Shown one piece after another: positions 34,845 to 42,760 of a stretch of 64,000 nucleotides of DNA (position 1 is its first letter; every line of letters begins with the position of its first letter). This DNA comes from CAJBVG01 sp943372995. Its GTDB lineage: Bacteria > Bacteroidota > Bacteroidia > Sphingobacteriales > Sphingobacteriaceae. The stretch lies in assembly GCA_943372995.1 (NCBI GenBank), contig CALSAQ010000001.1:496001-560000 (forward strand), given 5' to 3'. The notes under the pieces were generated by a model, which was not told the origin of the DNA, made no database searches, and saw nothing but the letters and a program-made list of their open reading frames with translations. The translations under genes were made by a program, and so were the position numbers.

Positions 34845-34996
34845 TAGTGACTGGTGAATAGTGACTGGTACAGGTACAAGTGATTGGTGACTAGTGACTG
34901 GTGACTGGTACAGGTAATTGGTGACTGGTACAGGTAATTGGTGACTAGTTACTAGTACAAGTCACTAGTCACTAGTCACTATTCACCAGTCACTAA
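34845..34996. repeat. Large heptad hairpin element upstream of the four-helix-bundle gene
   Basis: The longest member in this half: left arm of some 15 units (TAGTGAC, TGGTGAA, TGGTGAC) with an internal repeat of GTGACTGGTACAGGTAATTG, and a right arm TCACTAG / TCACTAG / TCACTAT / TCACCAG / TCACTAA. It lies 55 bases before the gene at 35051. Confidence 0.88.
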
Positions 34997-35001
34997 AAAA
35001 C

Positions 35002-35020
35002 CTGCATTTATGCAGTTGTA
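35002..35020 (+). promoter_or_regulatory. 14-bp palindrome with shared flank upstream of the four-helix-bundle gene
   Basis: CTGCATTTATGCAG followed by TTGTA. The same arrangement, CTGCATAAATGCAGTTGTA, is at 61574-61592 before dprA. In both cases it ends exactly 30 bases before the start codon. Possible regulator site; no terminator T-run. Confidence 0.45.
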
Positions 35021-35050
35021 CTGGTATTTGAAATATTATTATTTAGTAAA

Positions 35051-35419
35051 ATGAATAATCACAGAGAATTAGAGGTTTGGAAAATGGCCGTGAAAAACTC
35101 AAAAAACATCTATCATGTTGTAAAGTCATTTCCTGAAGAAGAAAAATATGGATTGGCTGATCAAATTAAAAGAGCTGCGGTGTCAATATCTACTAATATT
35201 GCTGAGGGTTGTGGTCGTGAATCTCACAGAGAATTTCTGCATTTTTTAACAATTTCCTATGGATCATCAGCAGAATTAGATTCCTTAATTTTTACTAGTT
35301 ATGAAATTGGGTTTATTGTGAAAGAAGATTATGAATTAATTACGGATAATAATTTCAAAATTCAGAAAATGATATCCGCTCTTAAGAATGCAATAAAAAA
35401 AAGAAACAACTTGTACTAG
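35051..35419 (+). CDS. Four-helix-bundle protein (S23/bAvd family)
   Basis: A 122-residue helical protein with the family pattern: E-L-E-V-W-K-M-A near the start, G-L-A-D-Q-I-K-R-A-A-V-S-I-S-T-N-I-A-E-G in the middle, then Y-G-S-S-A-E-L. Relatives are encoded in intervening sequences of 23S rRNA genes and resemble the Avd accessory protein of diversity-generating retroelements, where they bind nucleic acid. No reverse transcriptase is nearby. The gene is enclosed by two repeat hairpins, and the second supplies its last residues and stop (TTG-TAC-TAG). Confidence 0.88.
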   Translation: MNNHRELEVWKMAVKNSKNIYHVVKSFPEEEKYGLADQIKRAAVSISTNIAEGCGRESHREFLHFLTISYGSSAELDSLIFTSYEIGFIVKEDYELITDNNFKIQKMISALKNAIKKRNNLY

Positions 35420-35497
35420 TGACTTGTGAATAGTGACTGGTGACTTGTACCAGTTACTAGTACTAGTGACTAGTCACCAGTCACTAGTCACCAATCA
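35408..35497. repeat. Heptad hairpin element over the ends of the four-helix-bundle and yitT-like genes
   Basis: Left arm TAGTGAC / TTGTGAA / TAGTGAC / TGGTGAC / TTGTACC, right arm TAGTCACCAG / TCACTAG / TCACCAA. It supplies the stop TAG of the plus-strand gene and the stop TGA of the convergent YitT gene. Confidence 0.85.
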
Positions 35498-36469
35498 ATG
35501 CTTCATAGGGCGTTTCTTTATCATCCCACCTTTAGTGTCTTTCACACTATTCATCACTACAAAAGCATTGGTGTCTATCTTTAAAATCTCCGTATTTAAT
35601 TTATTTAACTCTAATCGTGTGATGACAGTATATAGAATTTCAATGTCGCTCGATTCTCCGTTTTTGTTGAATCCTCTTTTTCCATTATAAATGGTTACTC
35701 CTCTTCCCATTTCATCAATAATCATGGTTCGTATTTCATCCGTATGTGCCGAAATAATAGTAACCCCAATGTATTCTTCAATTCCTTCAATTACAAAGTC
35801 TAATGATTTTGATGCTACTAAATAGGTAATCATCGAATACAATGCAATTTCAATCGATAAGAAATACGCTGCTACCGAAAATATAATAATGTTTATGCCG
35901 ATGATAATGTCGCCGATGGTAGTGCCTAATTTCCTACTTAGAAAAATGGCCAACACTTCTGTTCCATCAATTACTGCTCCTCCTCGTACCGAAAGCCCGA
36001 TACCTACCCCTAAAAAGAAACCTCCAAACACTGCGACCAACAAAGGATCTTTAGTGACGTCGGGGAAATGCACAAAGGCCAACACTAACGCTAAACCTGT
36101 AATGGCTATTGCTGTTTTTATCGCAAATACTCTACCTATTACTTTATATCCTAATACAATAAATGGCAGATTCACCAACATTACTAAAATATAAAGTGGT
36201 GTCCCTGTTAATGCCGAGGTCAATAGAGATATACCTGTGGCTCCTCCATCGATAAAATGATTGGTTAATAAAAAACCTTTGAATCCGAATGCCGCTGAAA
36301 AAATCCCAACAGCCACGAGAATAAAATCTTTAAGGTATCGTAAGAATAATATTTTTAACGCCCTAAATCCTTTTACCAATACGAAGTTCGAATATTCCTT
36401 ATCGCTAATACGCTGATCCTTCTTTCGAAGTACCGCGTTGATGATGAGTTTGGTAAGGAATGGTTTCAT
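35495..36469 (-). CDS. YitT-family membrane protein
   Basis: A 324-residue protein of the YitT (DUF161) family. After an N-terminal helix there are five or six membrane segments (about 45-255) with F-L-T-N-H-F-I-D-G-G-A-T-G-I-S-L-L and V-R-G-G-A-V-I-D-G-T-E, then the soluble DUF2179 domain (about 260-320) with G-R-G-V-T. Role unknown; a transport function is often supposed. Its stop codon TGA is the edge of a repeat hairpin and another hairpin precedes its start. Confidence 0.85.
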   Translation of the reverse strand: MKPFLTKLIINAVLRKKDQRISDKEYSNFVLVKGFRALKILFLRYLKDFILVAVGIFSAAFGFKGFLLTNHFIDGGATGISLLTSALTGTPLYILVMLVNLPFIVLGYKVIGRVFAIKTAIAITGLALVLAFVHFPDVTKDPLLVAVFGGFFLGVGIGLSVRGGAVIDGTEVLAIFLSRKLGTTIGDIIIGINIIIFSVAAYFLSIEIALYSMITYLVASKSLDFVIEGIEEYIGVTIISAHTDEIRTMIIDEMGRGVTIYNGKRGFNKNGESSDIEILYTVITRLELNKLNTEILKIDTNAFVVMNSVKDTKGGMIKKRPMKH

Positions 36470-36477
36470 GGAATTAA

Positions 36478-36562
36478 TATGCTGATGTGCTGATATGCTG
36501 ATATGTTGATGTAGTATGCAAAAAAGATTAGCATATCAGCATACTAGCATATTAACATACTA
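36478..36562. repeat. Octad hairpin element (ATGCTGAT words)
   Basis: Left arm TATGCTGA / TGTGCTGA / TATGCTGA / TATGTTGA and right arm TAGCATA / TCAGCATA / CTAGCATA / TTAACATA over a short A-rich loop. It separates yitT from korB; the last three bases are the korB stop TAG (minus strand). Confidence 0.85.
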
Positions 36563-37612
36563 TCTAAGTTCTGCGTTCAATTCTTCTAGAGCGGCCATGC
36601 CTGGGCAAAGCTCTTTCTCTGTTAGTTGATTCAACGGGGTGTCAACTGTATTTAGTACATGATGAAGATCTTTTGATTGTGGTTCGATGTAAATCAAGCC
36701 AGTTAAAATCTCTCCATTAATTTTTGTTTTCTGTAAAGCATTGATTGCCGACATTCTATCTTCTGGATTCCATTCGCTTTCTAATTTGTGCAAATGTAAT
36801 TTTGAACCGTCGTGTAGTTCGATGTTCTTATCGGTACCTTCGTCGTATTGTGTAGTAATCTCTTCTTGAAATGGAACAAAATCAACCGTTGATGTCAATT
36901 CAATATGTTCGCGTACATAGTCGTACGATTTCGTAGAACCTGGATTATTGTTAAACGTTACACATGGTGAGATCACATTAATTAATGCAAATCCCGGATG
37001 TTTTATTGCTGCTTTTATCAGTGGTAATAATTGTGCTTTATCGCCCGAGAAACTTTGTGCAACAAAACCTGCTCCTAACTCTAATGCTAAGCTTGGTAAA
37101 TCAATTGCGTTGAACATGTTCACCGAACCTGCTTTACTTTTAGAACCTTCGTCGGCAGTAGCAGAATCTTGTCCTTTAGTTAATCCATAGCATCCATTGT
37201 TCATCACAATGTATACCATGTTTAAATTTCTTCTGATTACATGCACAAACTGACCCATACCAATTGATGCGGTATCACCATCACCCGACACTCCGAAGTA
37301 AATGAGCTCTTTGTTCGAAAGGCTTGCTCCCGTTGCCACTGAAGGCATACGCCCGTGTACAGAATTAAATCCGTGACTCTGACTTAAAAAATAAGCAGGA
37401 GTTTTAGATGAGCATCCTATTCCTGATAGCTTTGCTAATCGATGTGGCTCAATAGCCAATTCAAAACACGATTGTACAATAGCTGCACTAATGGAATCGT
37501 GTCCGCAACCTGCACACAACGTAGATAAAGAACCTTCGTATACAGTTTTAGTATACCCAAGCTCGTTGGTTTTTAAATCAGGATGGCGAAATTTTGGACG
37601 TATATATGTCAT
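36560..37612 (-). CDS. korB: 2-oxoacid:ferredoxin oxidoreductase, beta subunit
   Basis: The 350-residue thiamine-diphosphate subunit of a 2-oxoacid (probably 2-oxoglutarate) ferredoxin oxidoreductase. It has the conserved C-A-G-C-G-H near residue 35, G-I-G-C-S-S at 65, the TPP/Mg motif G-D-G-D-T-A-S near 110 with N-N-G-C-Y-G-L-T-K-G-Q, and the Cys in S-P-C-V-T-F. The cysteine set is that of the beta subunit's [4Fe-4S] cluster. It follows korA by 12 bases. Converts 2-oxoglutarate plus CoA to succinyl-CoA with ferredoxin, likely serving the TCA cycle with gltA at 16 kb. Confidence 0.92.
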   Translation of the reverse strand: MTYIRPKFRHPDLKTNELGYTKTVYEGSLSTLCAGCGHDSISAAIVQSCFELAIEPHRLAKLSGIGCSSKTPAYFLSQSHGFNSVHGRMPSVATGASLSNKELIYFGVSGDGDTASIGMGQFVHVIRRNLNMVYIVMNNGCYGLTKGQDSATADEGSKSKAGSVNMFNAIDLPSLALELGAGFVAQSFSGDKAQLLPLIKAAIKHPGFALINVISPCVTFNNNPGSTKSYDYVREHIELTSTVDFVPFQEEITTQYDEGTDKNIELHDGSKLHLHKLESEWNPEDRMSAINALQKTKINGEILTGLIYIEPQSKDLHHVLNTVDTPLNQLTEKELCPGMAALEELNAELR

Positions 37613-37624
37613 GTTGTAATAGGC

Positions 37625-39448
37625 TTAAGAAACTAAATTAACTGAACTCCCTAACTTCGATTTAATGGTATTCATAATATGATCTGCAGTAATTGGCATA
37701 CCATCGTAATTTAATACCGAAATGATGTGTTTAGGGTTGATTTCTAATTCATTTACTAATAATGATTTCATTTGAGCATCTCTGTTTTGCTCTATTAAAA
37801 TTACTTTTTTATGTGAGTTAATAAATTCTTCTACTTCCGTGTTGAAAGGAAAAGATCTCAATCGCATAGCATCAAATTTAATTCCTTCTGCTGCCAATAA
37901 ATCTATTGCTTCTTTAGCTGCATATATTGAGGTTCCGAAGAAAATCAAACCGTAATCGTTTTCATTTTTTGTTTGATAAAATTCTGGCGCCGGCATCTTA
38001 GTTTTCATGGTGTTCCATTTCAACTCTAAACGCTTCATGTTACGAACATATGCATCGCTATCTTCTGTGTACACTGCAAACTCATCTCGAGAAGTACCAC
38101 GTGTAAAGTACGATCCTTTTGTAGGGTGTGTACCAGGATAAGTACGATATGGAATACCATCACCGTCTACATCTAAATACCTTCCCCATTTTTCAACTTT
38201 ATCCAACTCTTCTGCATTCAATACTTTTCCTCTGTTCATCTTTTTAGCGTCGTTCCATTTTAATGGTGCGCAAACATGATCGTTCATCCCCAAGTCTAAA
38301 TCGGTAAGCATAATTACAGGCGTTTGGAAATATTCTGCTAACTCAAACGCTTCAGCAGTCATTTCGAAACATTCTGTTGGTGTCGATGGAAACACTAATG
38401 CATGTTTAGTATCACCATGTGAAGCATAGGCTGCAATGGTAATGTCCGATTGTTGAGTACGTGTAGGCATCCCTGTAGAAGGTCCGCTTCTTTGCACATT
38501 AATTAATACCAATGGAATCTCTGCAAAATAGGCTAAGCCTAAGAACTCGCTCATTAATGAAACGCCAGGTCCACTTGTAGCGGTAAATGCTCTCGCACCA
38601 TTCCAGTTTGCTCCTATGGCCATTCCTATTGCAGCAAGTTCATCTTCTGCTTGTACTATCGCGTATTTATTTTTTCCTGTTACTGGGTCTACTCTGTATT
38701 TCTTTGCATAATCGGCAAAAGCTTCTACAACTGATGTTGATGGAGTAATCGGATACCAACTCGCTACAGTAGCTCCTGCGTAAATAGCACCTAAACCACA
38801 AGCTGAATTACCATCTAACATAATCGAATCGCCAACTAAATCTCTACGCTCTAAACGAATATCCAGAGGATACTCGTAATGATCTTTAATGTAATTTATC
38901 CCAAGTTCTAGTGCTTTGATATTAGGAGCGATTAATTTTTCTTTTCCTTGAAATTGTTCAGCTAATAAATCTTCCAACACCATCATCTCAATATTCAATA
39001 AAGCAGATAAAGCACCTACATAAATGATATTTTTAAATAACTGACGTTGACGAGGATCTTGGAATTCGCGGATACACATTTCCATTAAAGGCACACCAAT
39101 ATAATTGATGTCTTCTCTAATGAATTCAGGATTTAATCCTTTAGTGCTATCGTATAAAAAGTATCCACCTGGCTTTACACTCTCCACATCTTTCTTCATG
39201 CTTTGAGGGTTTACACAAACCATTAAGTCTACTCCTTCTCTTCTTCCTAAATATCCTTTTTCACTCACACGTACATCGTACCATGTTGGTAAACCTTGTA
39301 TGTTCGAAGGGAAAATATTTTTTGGTGTAACAAATACACCCATTCTGAAAATTGCTTTTGCAAATAATAAATTTGCCGAAGCAGAACCCGTTCCGTTGAC
39401 GTTCGCAAAGCGAACAACAAAATCATTTATTTTACTGCGATCTGACAT
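37625..39448 (-). CDS. korA: 2-oxoacid:ferredoxin oxidoreductase, alpha subunit (gamma-alpha fusion)
   Basis: A 607-residue fused subunit: an N-terminal gamma domain (about 1-190, G-T-G-S-A-S-A-N-L-L near residue 17) and the alpha domain (from about 210) with G-N-S-A-C-G-L-G-A, P-I-T-P-S-T and the conserved S-G-P-G-V-S-L-M-S-E. This is the usual Bacteroidota arrangement for KorA. Its start lies 22 bases inside the end of the flavoprotein gene. Together with korB and that flavoprotein it makes a three-gene unit. Confidence 0.92.
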   Translation of the reverse strand: MSDRSKINDFVVRFANVNGTGSASANLLFAKAIFRMGVFVTPKNIFPSNIQGLPTWYDVRVSEKGYLGRREGVDLMVCVNPQSMKKDVESVKPGGYFLYDSTKGLNPEFIREDINYIGVPLMEMCIREFQDPRQRQLFKNIIYVGALSALLNIEMMVLEDLLAEQFQGKEKLIAPNIKALELGINYIKDHYEYPLDIRLERRDLVGDSIMLDGNSACGLGAIYAGATVASWYPITPSTSVVEAFADYAKKYRVDPVTGKNKYAIVQAEDELAAIGMAIGANWNGARAFTATSGPGVSLMSEFLGLAYFAEIPLVLINVQRSGPSTGMPTRTQQSDITIAAYASHGDTKHALVFPSTPTECFEMTAEAFELAEYFQTPVIMLTDLDLGMNDHVCAPLKWNDAKKMNRGKVLNAEELDKVEKWGRYLDVDGDGIPYRTYPGTHPTKGSYFTRGTSRDEFAVYTEDSDAYVRNMKRLELKWNTMKTKMPAPEFYQTKNENDYGLIFFGTSIYAAKEAIDLLAAEGIKFDAMRLRSFPFNTEVEEFINSHKKVILIEQNRDAQMKSLLVNELEINPKHIISVLNYDGMPITADHIMNTIKSKLGSSVNLVS

Positions 39449-41250
39449 TGATTCCCTGCTTTTGTAACACTATAAAAGAATTTTTGCATATCCCAAGCAG
39501 ATGTTGGGCAACGTTCTGCGCATAAACCGCAGTGCAAACAAACGTCTTCATCTTTCACCATCACTCGTTTCGTTCCTGGTACAATATCTGAAATCAATAT
39601 CGCCTGATCATGATTATGTGCTGGTACATTTAATTTCATACGTAATGCCTCTTCACTCTCTTCGTTTGGAGTAAAAGTGATGCAGGAAGTCGGACAAATA
39701 TCCACGCATGCATCGCACTCTATACATTTGTTTTCTGTGAATACCGTTTGCACGTCACAATTTAAACAACGTTGTGCCTCTTTATATCCAAGCTGATGAT
39801 CGAAACCTAATTCTACTTCTACCTTACGATCTTTTAAGGCAAGTTCTTTATCTACTAATGGAACTTGGTATCTGTTATCTGTTTCTACAAAGCTATCGTA
39901 ACTCCACTCGTGAATACCCATTTTCTGACTCACTAAATTCACAAACGGCGATGGTCTGTTGTGTAAGCTATCTCCTTGACAAAATAAATCGATAGATATT
40001 GCAGCTTGATGTCCTTGCGCTACTGCTGTAATCACGTTCTTCGGTCCGAAAGCGGCGTCGCCACCAAAGAATACTTTTGGTAATGTAGATTGATACGTTA
40101 CTGCATCTACTACAGGCATGCTCGATTTATTAAATTCTAATCCTAAATCTCTTTCTATCCAAGTAAAGCTAGTCGATTGACCAATTGCAATCAATACATC
40201 GTCGGCTTCAATAAATACATCTGGTTCACCTGCATTAACTAATTCTCTTCCTCCTTTATCGTCGTATTTCGCTACCACTTTTTCGAACATCATTCCTTTT
40301 AATTTTCCGTTTTCAACTACGAAAGATTTAGGTACATGACAATCTAAAATCGGAATGTCTTCGTGCATGGCATCTTCTATTTCCCATGGCGAAGCACGCA
40401 TTTCGTTAAACGGACTTCTTACTACTACTTTCACTTCTGTACCGCCTAAGCGACGAGAAGTTCTGCAGCAATCCATCGCAGTATTTCCACCACCCAATAC
40501 AATTACTTTTTTACCAATAGCATGTGTATGCTCAAAAGCTACACTTGCTAACCACTCGATACCGATATGTATGTTTGCATCACCTTCTTGGCGACCTGGT
40601 AATTCATATAAATCACGACCTTTAGGAGCACCTGTTCCTACAAACACGGCGTCGTAATCTTGGTCGATAACTTCTTTTAAACTATTTACTCTGGTTTTGA
40701 AATGAGTATGAATACCCATGTCCAAAATAAATCCTACCTCTTCGTTAATAACATGTTCAGGTAAACGGAAAGAAGGAATCTGACTGCGCATCATCCCACC
40801 ACCACGATCTTGATCATCGAACAAATGAATTTCATAACCCAATGGAGCTAAATCGCGAGCTACTGTTAAGGAAGCAGGGCCACCACCGATAAGAGCTATT
40901 TTCTTACCATTTGTAGGAAAAGGACCTTGAGGCATTAATGATTTCACATTCTCCTTGTTGTCTGCAGCTACACGCTTCAAACGACAAATCGCAACAGGCT
41001 CTTCTTCTACACGACCTCTACGGCATGCAGGCTCGCAAGGGCGATCACAAGTTCTACCTAAAATACCTGGAAATACGTTCGACTCCCAGTTCACCATATA
41101 GGCCTCAGTATATTTCTGTGCTGCTATTAATCTGATGTATTCTGGAACTGGTGTGTGTGCCGGACAAGCATACTGACAATCTACCACCTTGTGATAGTAT
41201 TCGGGATTCTTAACGTCGGTTGGTTTCAAATTAGAAATCTTAATTAACAA
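39427..41250 (-). CDS. FAD/NAD(P)-dependent iron-sulfur oxidoreductase (GltD-like) with two C-terminal [4Fe-4S] motifs
   Basis: A 607-residue cytosolic flavoprotein of the glutamate synthase small-subunit type. Cysteines in the first 85 residues (C-Q-Y-A-C-P, R-T-C-D-R-P-C-E-P-A-C) form the N-terminal cluster; FAD and NAD(P) sites are G-G-G-P-A-S and G-G-G-N-T-A-M-D; a C-terminal ferredoxin domain has C-I-E-C-D-A-C-V-D-I-C-P and C-L-H-C-G-L-C-A-E-R-C-P. It probably passes electrons between ferredoxin or NAD(P)H and the KorAB complex encoded next. First gene of the operon. Confidence 0.85.
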   Translation of the reverse strand: MLIKISNLKPTDVKNPEYYHKVVDCQYACPAHTPVPEYIRLIAAQKYTEAYMVNWESNVFPGILGRTCDRPCEPACRRGRVEEEPVAICRLKRVAADNKENVKSLMPQGPFPTNGKKIALIGGGPASLTVARDLAPLGYEIHLFDDQDRGGGMMRSQIPSFRLPEHVINEEVGFILDMGIHTHFKTRVNSLKEVIDQDYDAVFVGTGAPKGRDLYELPGRQEGDANIHIGIEWLASVAFEHTHAIGKKVIVLGGGNTAMDCCRTSRRLGGTEVKVVVRSPFNEMRASPWEIEDAMHEDIPILDCHVPKSFVVENGKLKGMMFEKVVAKYDDKGGRELVNAGEPDVFIEADDVLIAIGQSTSFTWIERDLGLEFNKSSMPVVDAVTYQSTLPKVFFGGDAAFGPKNVITAVAQGHQAAISIDLFCQGDSLHNRPSPFVNLVSQKMGIHEWSYDSFVETDNRYQVPLVDKELALKDRKVEVELGFDHQLGYKEAQRCLNCDVQTVFTENKCIECDACVDICPTSCITFTPNEESEEALRMKLNVPAHNHDQAILISDIVPGTKRVMVKDEDVCLHCGLCAERCPTSAWDMQKFFYSVTKAGNQCQIAVK

Positions 41251-41353
41251 TCAATTCATTCTCAATCCCTAAAAAATAAAGGGTAGATAAACCAAATTTA
41301 TTGCTTTTTGTGAATTATGCAAGGCAAAAATTGTGGTTTTATTCCACATTTTT

Positions 41354-41461
41354 GGGTAGTGGGTAATGAGTAGTGAGTAGTGGGAAATTGTTTAATTAGT
41401 TAATTGTCAAATTTCCCACTACTCACTACTCATTACCCACTACCCATTACTCACTACTCAG
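41354..41461. repeat. Heptad hairpin element (GAGTAGTGGG words)
   Basis: Left arm GGGTAGT / GGGTAAT / GAGTAGT / GAGTAGT / GGG and right arm CCC-ACTACTC / ACTACTC / ATTACCC / ACTACCC / ATTACTC over a loop with AATTAGTTAATT. It supplies the ubiX stop (TAG, minus strand) and lies just upstream of the kor operon. A close relative is at 55637-55732. Confidence 0.88.
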
Positions 41462-42014
41462 ACCATCTGTACGCCTTTGCATCAAAGCCTGCTAGGTCGA
41501 GTACTCTGTCGACTACGGTTGCAGCTAGCTCTTCGAAGTTTTGGGGATTAGAATAAAAAGAAGGATTTGCAGGGCAGATAATGCCACCTGCTTCTGTTAA
41601 TGTTTTCATGTTATTGATGTGAATTAAACTGAAGGGTGTATCTCTTACTACTAAGATTAACTTTCTTCTTTCTTTTAAAATCACATCTGCTGCTCTGGTC
41701 ATTAAATCGTTTGAAACACCAGTAGCAATACGAGCTAGTGTGCCCATGCTACTCGGACAAATAATCATCGTATCGTATTTTGCTGAGCCCGAAGCAAAAG
41801 GAGCCATGAAATCGTTTTTATCGTAGAAATCGAATCCATAAGTATTGTAATCTTTGTTCTTGAGCTCGTACTCCCATACCTGCTTGGCATTGTCGGACAT
41901 CACTACTCCTACCTTTTCGTATTGATCGGAAAGGCTTTTCAACTTATCTAATAACACTTTTGCATAAATGGATCCACTTGCTCCAGTAATACCTACAATT
42001 ATTTTTCGTTTCAT
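41454..42014 (-). CDS. ubiX: Flavin prenyltransferase
   Basis: UbiX joins dimethylallyl phosphate to FMN to make prenyl-FMN for UbiD-type decarboxylases, in Bacteroidota mainly for quinone synthesis. The 186-residue length is standard. G-I-T-G-A-S-G-S-I-Y at residues 8-17 binds FMN; C-P-S-S-M-G-T-L-A-R-I-A at ~86-97 is the Ser-rich active loop; and the later V-R-D-T-P-F-S-L is conserved. No ubiD is in the window. An attenuator-like RNA unit lies 40 bases before the start, and the stop codon lies in a repeat hairpin. Confidence 0.92.
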   Translation of the reverse strand: MKRKIIVGITGASGSIYAKVLLDKLKSLSDQYEKVGVVMSDNAKQVWEYELKNKDYNTYGFDFYDKNDFMAPFASGSAKYDTMIICPSSMGTLARIATGVSNDLMTRAADVILKERRKLILVVRDTPFSLIHINNMKTLTEAGGIICPANPSFYSNPQNFEELAATVVDRVLDLAGFDAKAYRWSE

Positions 42015-42053
42015 TCGTTAAAAACTAGGATTTAGGCAAGATGTTTGTATAAA

Positions 42054-42122
42054 TAAAAAAAGGGCCGAAAGATTGCTCTTATCGACCCTACATCTACCTA
42101 TGAAAAACATGCCCTTTCGGGC
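42054..42122 (-). ncRNA. Predicted ~70-nt small RNA or attenuator leader upstream of ubiX
   Basis: On the minus strand a promoter (42158-42127) is followed by a hairpin TGCCC-GAAA-GGGCA (42123-42110), a 20-base single-stranded part (with CATAGGTAGATGTAGG), and a terminator: AGGGTCGA (42089-42082) pairs with TCGGCCCT (42068-42061) and seven T follow. CCGAAAG in the first hairpin is complementary to CTTTCGG in the terminator, so an alternative fold could block termination. It may be a free small RNA or a leader that controls ubiX 40 bases downstream. It has not been matched to an Rfam family. Confidence 0.6.
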
Positions 42123-42126
42123 AATT

Positions 42127-42158
42127 CAAAGCTAGAAAATAATTTTTTAATTTGCAAA
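42127..42158 (-). promoter_or_regulatory. Promoter of the small RNA / ubiX leader
   Basis: Minus strand: TTTG (42158-42155), 20 bases, TAGCTTTG (42134-42127). Spacing and boxes equal those of the arsR and yidC promoters. Transcription should begin a few bases after 42127, right before the first hairpin. Confidence 0.65.
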
Positions 42159-42192
42159 GGAATTTTTACAATTAATTTATACTGCGTTAATA

Positions 42193-42711
42193 ATGAAAAA
42201 GATAAGCTCTATAAGCTCCCTGGGACTAATTCTTATACTACTACTAAATTCTTTCCAAGTAGCTGAGGATAAGGAAGCTATAAAATGGTTAAGCTTTGAG
42301 GAGGCCGTAGCCCTACAAGCTAAAGAGCCTAAAAAAATTCTTGTCGACGTGTATACTGATTGGTGCGGTTGGTGCAAAAAAATGGACAAAAACACTTACA
42401 CCGATGCTGAAGTGATAAAAAACCTCAACAAAAACTATTACCTAGTAAAATTTAATGCCGAACAAAAAGAAGAAGTAAAATTCAAAGACAAGGTATTTAA
42501 GTTTAAAGCCGAATACAAAGCCCACGAATTAGCAGTAAGCTTGTTAAACGGACAAATGTCGTATCCCTCTACTGTTTTCCTCGACGAAGACTTAAATCTC
42601 TTAACAAACGTACCTGGATACCTCACTCCTAAAGATATCAACCCAATACTAGTATACTTCGGTGAAAATATTTACAAGACGAAGAATTGGAAGGAATACT
42701 CGGGGCAATAG
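42193..42711 (+). CDS. Exported thioredoxin-fold protein
   Basis: A 172-residue secreted protein (hydrophobic N-terminus to about residue 24) with a thioredoxin-like domain. The redox motif is W-C-G-W-C near residues 57-61 (D-V-Y-T-D-W-C-G-W-C-K-K-M) and the cis-proline loop is S-Y-P-S-T-V-F near 118. It belongs to the DUF255/thioredoxin_7 group. It probably acts on periplasmic thiols, partner unknown. Divergent from the ubiX leader; the stop TAG begins a repeat tract. Confidence 0.82.
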   Translation: MKKISSISSLGLILILLLNSFQVAEDKEAIKWLSFEEAVALQAKEPKKILVDVYTDWCGWCKKMDKNTYTDAEVIKNLNKNYYLVKFNAEQKEEVKFKDKVFKFKAEYKAHELAVSLLNGQMSYPSTVFLDEDLNLLTNVPGYLTPKDINPILVYFGENIYKTKNWKEYSGQ

Positions 42712-42754
42712 TGACTGGTGCCTAGTGACTAGTGACTAGTGACTGGTAAATGAC
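42709..42754. repeat. Heptad repeat tract (TAGTGAC words)
   Basis: TAGTGAC / TGGTGCC / TAGTGAC / TAGTGAC / TAGTGAC / TGG, a single arm between the convergent thioredoxin-like gene (whose stop it supplies) and the next gene. Confidence 0.82.
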
Positions 42755-42760
42755 ATTTAT

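Noticed and set aside
35051..35419. Possible diversity-generating retroelement because of the Avd-like protein
   Set aside because: No reverse transcriptase, no template/variable repeat pair and no adenine-biased variable region were seen nearby.
34845..35497. Possible CRISPR array because of many short repeats
   Set aside because: Units are 7 bases with no unique spacers of regular length, both orientations occur in each element, and no cas gene is present.
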